The notes under the pieces were generated by a model. The model was not told the origin of the DNA. It saw nothing but the letters and a program-made list of their open reading frames with translations, and made no database searches. Shown piece by piece: positions 9,880-14,151 of a stretch of 14,151 nucleotides of DNA. Each line of letters starts with the position of its first letter. The first letter of the stretch is position 1. Made by a program: the position numbers and the translations under genes. Source of the DNA: Scenedesmus sp. ARA3 (lineage: Eukaryota; Chlorophyta; Chlorophyceae; Sphaeropleales; Scenedesmaceae); NCBI GenBank assembly GCA_004335835.1, contig RWJK01000363.1, positions 1 to 14,151 of the forward strand. The letters are read 5' to 3'.

Positions 9880-9889
9880 TTACATGTAA
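9880..9889. terminator. Palindromic TTACATGTAA: candidate poly(A) signal on both strands
   Basis: This perfect 10-base palindrome contains TGTAA on the + strand (9885-9889), the first after the NUP107 stop (463 bases away). It also contains TGTAA on the - strand (9884-9880), the first I can find downstream of the minus-strand stop at 10903, about 1 kb away. TGTAA use is known from Chlamydomonas-type algae; use here is inferred. Confidence 0.45.
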
Positions 9890-9961
9890 CCACTGGCACG
9901 CTCTTATCGGAAGAATCCTGAGATTCGTCCCCCCGGCCCCCCTCGTCTCCACCAAGGGAAG

Positions 9962-9993
9962 CGAGATCCTGCTGGCTTGTCACACCGTGTGAC
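9962..9993 (+). repeat. Dispersed repeat copy B followed by a GTCACAC-C-GTGTGAC palindrome
   Basis: 9962-9977 repeats the 16-mer found in NUP107 intron 12 (9103-9118). Directly downstream, 9979-9993 is a perfect 7+1+7 inverted repeat (GTCACAC C GTGTGAC). Upstream lies a C-run (9930-9947). This could be the edge of a small degenerate mobile-element fragment, but no coding domain or target-site duplication is visible. Confidence 0.4.
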
Positions 9994-10310
9994 GCGGCGC
10001 AACAGCCAGGCTACCCCAATTGAAGGGAGCACCAAGGTACTGCCTCCACCGTATTCAAGGGTTATAACGTGCATGCAGGTCAATCATTGCAAGCGTATGC
10101 AACATGATGCGTACTCACATAGCAAGAAGGGGCCCCCTAGGACCAGCATGGCCACTTCAATTTCAATGTTGTGGTGCTGCTCACCACTGCCTCCACCACT
10201 TCACAAGGCACACCTGCCACCCCTGTTCCAGAAGGTGCCCAGCACCATGACCAAAAAACAGTCCGCATACCCGCTTGGAGTGCTACAGCTCAATTGCATG
10301 CCGCACGGCA

Positions 10311-10380
10311 CCCCACCCCCGCCCACCCCCACCCCACCTCTTTATTGCCCCCATCTGCCCCCAATCGCCCATTTGGCCCC
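10311..10380 (-). other. C-rich tract; G-quadruplex potential on the - strand, i-motif on +
   Basis: On the + strand C-runs of 4, 5, 3, 5 and 4 bases separated by single bases lie in 10311-10335, followed by a looser set (GCCCCC, GCCCCC, GCCC, GGCCCC) to 10380. The complementary G-runs on the - strand satisfy the usual four-run quadruplex pattern. They lie downstream of the stop of the minus-strand oxidoreductase, so its nascent transcript would carry the G-runs. Confidence 0.7.
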
Positions 10381-10496
10381 AAGTGACTCCAGTGATGGGC
10401 CCGATCTGCGAGAGACCACATACTCAGAGCTCATTGTGGCTGTTGATTCGCACGATTTGCTGAGTTGTTTAGTCTGCACGATCACGGCAGGGACCT

Positions 10497-10683
10497 GCCA
10501 CCAGCTGTTGCAGTAGCCCTGCCAAACTAATCAATTTAAAACATATACAGCTGTTGCAGTAGCACTGTTGTTATACCTAAGTCAGGCCCGCCACCAGCTG
10601 TTCAGTAGCACCGCCAAACCAATCAAAACAAAAACCGCGACCAGATGTCGCGTAGCCCTGCCAAACCAGTCGATTGAACAACT
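10497..10683. repeat. Minisatellite: four diverged copies of a 47-bp unit
   Basis: Copies at about 10497-10543, 10544-10589, 10590-10636 and 10637-10683. The core reads GCCACCAGCTGTTGCAGTAG then CCCTGCCAAACCAATCAA. Copies 1 and 3 begin identically (GCCACCAGCTGTT), copy 2 has diverged in its second half, and copy 4 has CGACCAGATGTCGCGTAG. The unit carries CCAAT-like cores, but its position between two 3' ends argues against a promoter role. Confidence 0.8.
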
Positions 10684-10902
10684 CGCCCAGTACAGCCCAC
10701 CCTACACAGGACTGCTTTGCTGGCATTTATCCAAGAGGTGCTTCTACTATCGCGACAGCGCGCATGCACGATGCTGATATGGATGTAATGATGGAACAAG
10801 CACACATGCTTGCACGGCACAGTGGGGGGATGCTCAGGCTTGGCTGCTGCTGCCCGCGGCAGCCATCACAGAGCTGGCGGTGCCAGCACGTGCACCCTCA
10901 GC

Positions 10903-13844
10903 TCAGCAGCGAGGGAAGCGGCTGAGGTGGTTGTCCACCAGCCACTGGCTGTACGTCCACACGACCTTCTGGGAGTTGTATGCATACAGCGCGCCTGTAT
11001 AGTACATCTGCCTGTAGCCCTGCAGCGCATACAGCCGCTTGTAGAGCTGCGGGGTGTCCTTGGGTACCTTGGCGCGAGGCGTGTGCTGGTGCAGCTCTGG
11101 GCCATGCAGCAAAGCGTCCTTGATGGAGCCAGGCAACACAAACTCCCCGTTTGTGGCAGCAGACCAGCGCGTGAGGTTTGTGTACATGCGTGCTGCGGCG
11201 GCCTCCGCTGTGTCATCCGGAGTCAGGTTGACGGACAGCGCATACCCGTAGGCTGGGTGCACCTGGCTGTACGCGACTGTGGTGGGTAGGTCTTTGTTGG
11301 ACAGGTTCAACACATTCACAAATGCCAAGTTGCTAACGTTCTTGGCAGCAGAGCGGAAAAGCACCTGGCTGTACATGTTGTGGGTCACGCCTTCGAACGC
11401 TGCCTTTTCTTTCAGGTCCAAGTCTTTGACGATTGCGCGCATGTTGTCCAAACTTTGCACTGCTGACACCACCATGTGCCTGCAGGAGGTGCGCACACTC
11501 TTGGAGCGGTCTGCCTGCCTGTAGGTGACCTGCAAGACAGTGGGATCCAATTTGCAAAAGCCATGATTATGGCAGTGTGCGGTCTGCCTGTATGCAGCCA
11601 CAAGCACAGCTGCTTTGGAAGCACCGACAGAAGAGCAACCAGGCTGTGCAATGCAGCAGCTGGCCACTCGCACTGCTGATAGGCAGCAGCCATGTCTGAG
11701 TCGCTGGCAGACACTGTTGCTTTTACAAGAAGTGCGACTGCATCATCAACTACCTCTGGATGGGCATGAGTTCAGGCACACAAACAAAACTTTAACAGCT
11801 GCAGTGCATGAAGGCTGCGCACCTTGATGACGCCCCCCCTGCTGCGTGTTGCTGTGAGCTTTGCATTGACCTTGACATCGTTTCCCAGGAAGGCGGCAAA
11901 TTTGTTGTACAAGCTGATGCAGCCCCCCACGACGCTCCAGCCAGCCCCTTTTGTGACCATATCCATTGTAGCTGGAGATAGGGTCCGCAGCGCGTACAGC
12001 TGCAGCAGACAAGCGCAGATCACCGGGAGGCAGTCGTCATACGAGCCAGAAACCTCTTCACTCTCAACTCTGCAGCATAGCACAGACAACTGCAGAGGAG
12101 TGCATGCCACAACGATGGCACCATCATCCAGGCTCACGATCTGCAATGGGATGTTCAATTATGCAGCTGCAGGGTCTTGCTTCACAGTCGCCTGGCAACT
12201 GCCATGCATGGTTGCTGCAACAGGTTGCCGCCATTTCGGTGGTAAGCAGCTTCAGCTCAGGAATTCCTGTACAAGTGTCAGTGCCGCAGGCTCAGCAAAG
12301 CACACATGCGCCGGCAACGTTTGCAAATGCGTCATTGGCAAACTCCTGTGGTTTGCAGCGGCTGCATTTTGAAAGTTTCGAGACGGGTGCACTCACCGCT
12401 GTTAGCTCGTAGATAGGACCTGCAGGCAGGTGCAGAATGCATGTGCGACAAGAGGTATGAGAACTGGGCTGTTCATGTGGCAGTACCGCAGCGTGCAGCA
12501 AGCTGTCACCAGCCTGAAGGTTGCATGTACTACATCATGCATACATGCTGGAGGCGCGTACAACACTTAGTAGCATCATCACGATTTGTTGCGTCAAGCT
12601 TAAGGGCAGACCAACTGGGTCAGGCTGTCCAGCTTGTATTTGTAACCCCCTCAGCAAGCGAGGGAGCAACACATGCATGACAGCGGCAGCTGCCCCATCT
12701 ACCAGGAGGGGTCATCGCACTGAGACCACGTTGGTGTTTGCCCTACAAGATTGAGCAGCAGCAGTGCATCTGTCACGCACCTGGCCCATTGTTGACAATA
12801 TTCAGCCAGACAGGGTACAGTGGCTGGTACCAGGGGGTGCCATTCGCATCAACACCAAAGTTGACAGGGTCTTTCTTAGCCAGCCAGGCAAGCAGCTCCC
12901 CAAATGACCCAAACAGCACCTGCTGGAGCTCAGCCGGCAATGCTTCAAAGTCTGGCATCGCTCCATTGGGTGTCAGCAGCGCAGAGAAGTATGTGTAGTA
13001 CATTTGGTACCACTTGGTGGCTGCGGTTGCAAATGCTGCCAGTTGCTCTGGAGTGGGCGGGGGAAAGCTCACGTACTTTGGCGAGTCAACGTAGAAGCTG
13101 AAGATCTGGCCAGGAGGAGTGAGAGAGGCGGGGTACAGCTGCACATCCATGTCCTTGAAGGTTTGCAGCACAAGCGAGGAGTTTTCGTAGACGTTCACTC
13201 CCATATCAAATGGGTAGCCACCTGCACGCAGCCCGAGACCAGGCGAATTTTGCACATGTGCACAAGCCAGAGCAGTGTGAGGTATGCGCAAAAACTTGTG
13301 CCAAGTTGCTGCTTGTCTTGAGAATTGGTGTCTTTTTCAGTGACGCCCATAAACTGGCCAAACTGACCATCCTTGCAAACATGTTGCTGTACTGCTGCTG
13401 TGCTGCTGGCGCTGCCAGCTGAGTGACATCCCAGTCATCATCAGCAGAAGAACCCCAAAGGGGGAATCCATCAAGCAGAGCAAACAAAAGAGTAGCTGGT
13501 TCACTGCATTTGGATGGCGATCATTGCAGGTGGTGTCGCTTACCGGGACCAGGCAACTGCACTGTGTTACAGTGCCCGCCACACCGCTCCTTCTGCTCCA
13601 ACACCAGCACACGGTAGCCCAGCTTCTTGAGCTGCACTGCAGTGTACGCGCCAGAACCTCCGCAGCCCACCACACAGACATCATAATCGGCCTTGTGCTT
13701 GCTGCAGGAGCCATGGCCTTTGCCCCAGTGGCTGGTGTCACCAGCTGCTGCTGCAGCAGCAGTGTCAGGGGGTTCTGCCGGCGCTGCTGCTGCCAGCGTA
13801 GCCACCAGCGCCAAGCAGACGGCAGAACGCCAGAAAACCTTCAT
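10903..13844 (-). CDS. Secreted/lumenal FAD-dependent amine oxidoreductase family protein (cyclopiazonate-dehydrogenase-like), 5 exons
   Basis: Exons on the complement: 13844-13544, 13221-12781, 12419-12397, 11999-11823, 11529-10903 (stop TGA). Lengths sum to 1569 nt, giving 522 aa, and all phases agree. The ATG at 13844 (A at -3) starts a signal peptide (MKVFWRSAVCLALVATLAAA); an in-frame ATG at 13943 would bury it. FAD-binding Rossmann motif GCGGSG is at 60-65, acidic E83 closes the second strand, GGH is at 89-91, and DMG at 106-108. The middle and C-terminal parts follow the pattern of fungal CpaO-like flavin amine oxidoreductases (YALRTLSP, LYNKFAAFLGNDV, a HMVVSAVQSL strand, a YRQMYYTGAL segment near the end). 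Six N-X-S/T sequons fit passage through the secretory pathway. Substrate is unknown; fungal CpaO closes a ring in an alkaloid, and nothing here implies that chemistry. Other FAD amine oxidases are the alternative. The gene is convergent with NUP107. Confidence 0.78.
12397..12419 (-). other. 23-nt microexon (exon 3) of the FAD oxidoreductase gene
   Basis: It is flanked by CCTGCCTGCAG upstream and a strong GCG|GTGAGT donor downstream. It accepts phase 1 from exon 2 (CCA G|GT) and ends in phase 0, joining exon 4 at CTG TAC. The joined peptide reads NNGPGPIYELTALYALRTL, the spacing I expect between the two helices in CpaO-like relatives. Without it, exon 2 (phase 1) cannot join exon 4 (phase 0). 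Confidence 0.65.
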
Positions 13845-14151
13845 CTTGTGGTCCCGCCCAGATTTTATTGCGCGAAGGGCTTCGGCAGGTACAGCAAGTG
13901 CGACACGTGATCTGGGCGAAATTGGCGCAATTATGCCGCACATATCCTATAGCTGGTCAACCAGCACGGTTTAGCATCAATATGCTCTGGTAGTACGGCT
14001 GTTCGCACCTGCTGGCGACCTAGGCCTGTTGGTCGAACAGCGATCTACTGGGGGCGTGAAATGCACTGGTGTATTTCTGTCAATGTGGTAGCAGCGAACA
14101 GTTGGTGCAGAACAGCCATGCTTGCTAGCGAGAGTGTTAGGGCATGGCTGT
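13845..14151. other. Upstream region of the FAD oxidoreductase gene
   Basis: The promoter and 5' UTR of the minus-strand gene should lie here. I see no gene. A short palindrome, GCTGGT-CA-ACCAGC, lies at 13952-13965, about 110 bases upstream of the ATG; it could be a dyad-symmetric protein site but has no recognised identity. Confidence 0.5.
14112..14151. repeat. 10-bp perfect inverted repeat at the window edge
   Basis: ACAGCCATGC (14112-14121) and GCATGGCTGT (14142-14151) are exact inverted arms around a 20-base loop. The right arm ends on the last base of the window, so the repeat may extend outward. It could be a hairpin, a short foldback element or chance. Confidence 0.55.

Larger units (their letters stand above)
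9423..10902. other. Intergenic region between convergent genes
   Basis: These 1480 bases hold the NUP107 3' UTR (stop at 9422, first TGTAA at 9885), dispersed repeat copy B, a C-rich tract, a 47-bp minisatellite and the 3' UTR of the minus-strand oxidoreductase. Open frames here lack family motifs, and the frames at 9977-10516 (+) are driven by C-rich and repeat sequence. I see no additional gene. Confidence 0.65.

Noticed and set aside
9977..10516. 179-aa Pro-rich open frame on + in the convergent spacer
   Set aside because: It owes its length to the C-rich tract and runs into the minisatellite; there is no conserved motif or plausible start context.
1..14151. CRISPR array, bacterial operon, prophage, transposase or tRNA/rRNA genes
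   Set aside because: None seen. The repeats are simple CTG runs, a minisatellite and short duplications, and the genes are intron-rich eukaryotic genes.

Overview
This is ordinary nuclear DNA from a green plant-lineage eukaryote, most likely a chlorophyte alga. The genes are split by many GT-AG introns of roughly 160 to 830 bases. Acceptors are mostly CTGCAG|G, coding sequence is loaded with CAG/CTG and Ala/Gln/Leu tracts, and TGTAA, the poly(A) signal known from Chlamydomonas-type algae, lies after two of the stops. The CTG-rich style resembles Sphaeropleales such as Scenedesmus/Tetradesmus, but that placement is a guess. There are no bacterial operons, phage, CRISPR, rRNA or tRNA genes that I can see.

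Layout. Positions 1-1051 (+) hold the last two exons of an SRL1/PRP38B-type pre-mRNA splicing factor: the conserved segment after the PRP38 domain, an RS/RD-rich tail and the family's C-terminal motif. Positions 1052-1939 are its 3' UTR plus the upstream region of the next gene. Positions 1940-9422 (+) are a complete 13-exon gene for nucleoporin NUP107 (1216 aa as modelled), the Y-complex scaffold of the nuclear pore. Positions 9423-10902 separate two convergent genes and hold a palindromic poly(A) signal, a C-rich tract and a four-copy 47-bp minisatellite. Positions 10903-13844 (-) are a complete 5-exon gene (522 aa as modelled) for a secreted or lumenal FAD-dependent amine-oxidoreductase-like enzyme related to fungal cyclopiazonate dehydrogenase; one of its exons is only 23 bases. 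Positions 13845-14151 are its upstream region, ending in a 10-bp inverted repeat cut by the window edge.

The three genes do not form a pathway. The first two both belong to nuclear mRNA handling (splicing and pore transport) and lie in tandem, but nothing shows co-regulation. Exon models were built by hand from splice sites, reading phase and remembered family motifs; both complete genes close in phase from ATG to stop.

I found no evidence for a new biological system. The points most worth checking are the shared palindromic poly(A) signal, the 23-nt microexon, short copies of exon ends inside the following introns, the CTG repeat that forms a splice acceptor, and the minisatellite plus G-quadruplex-capable tract between the convergent genes.
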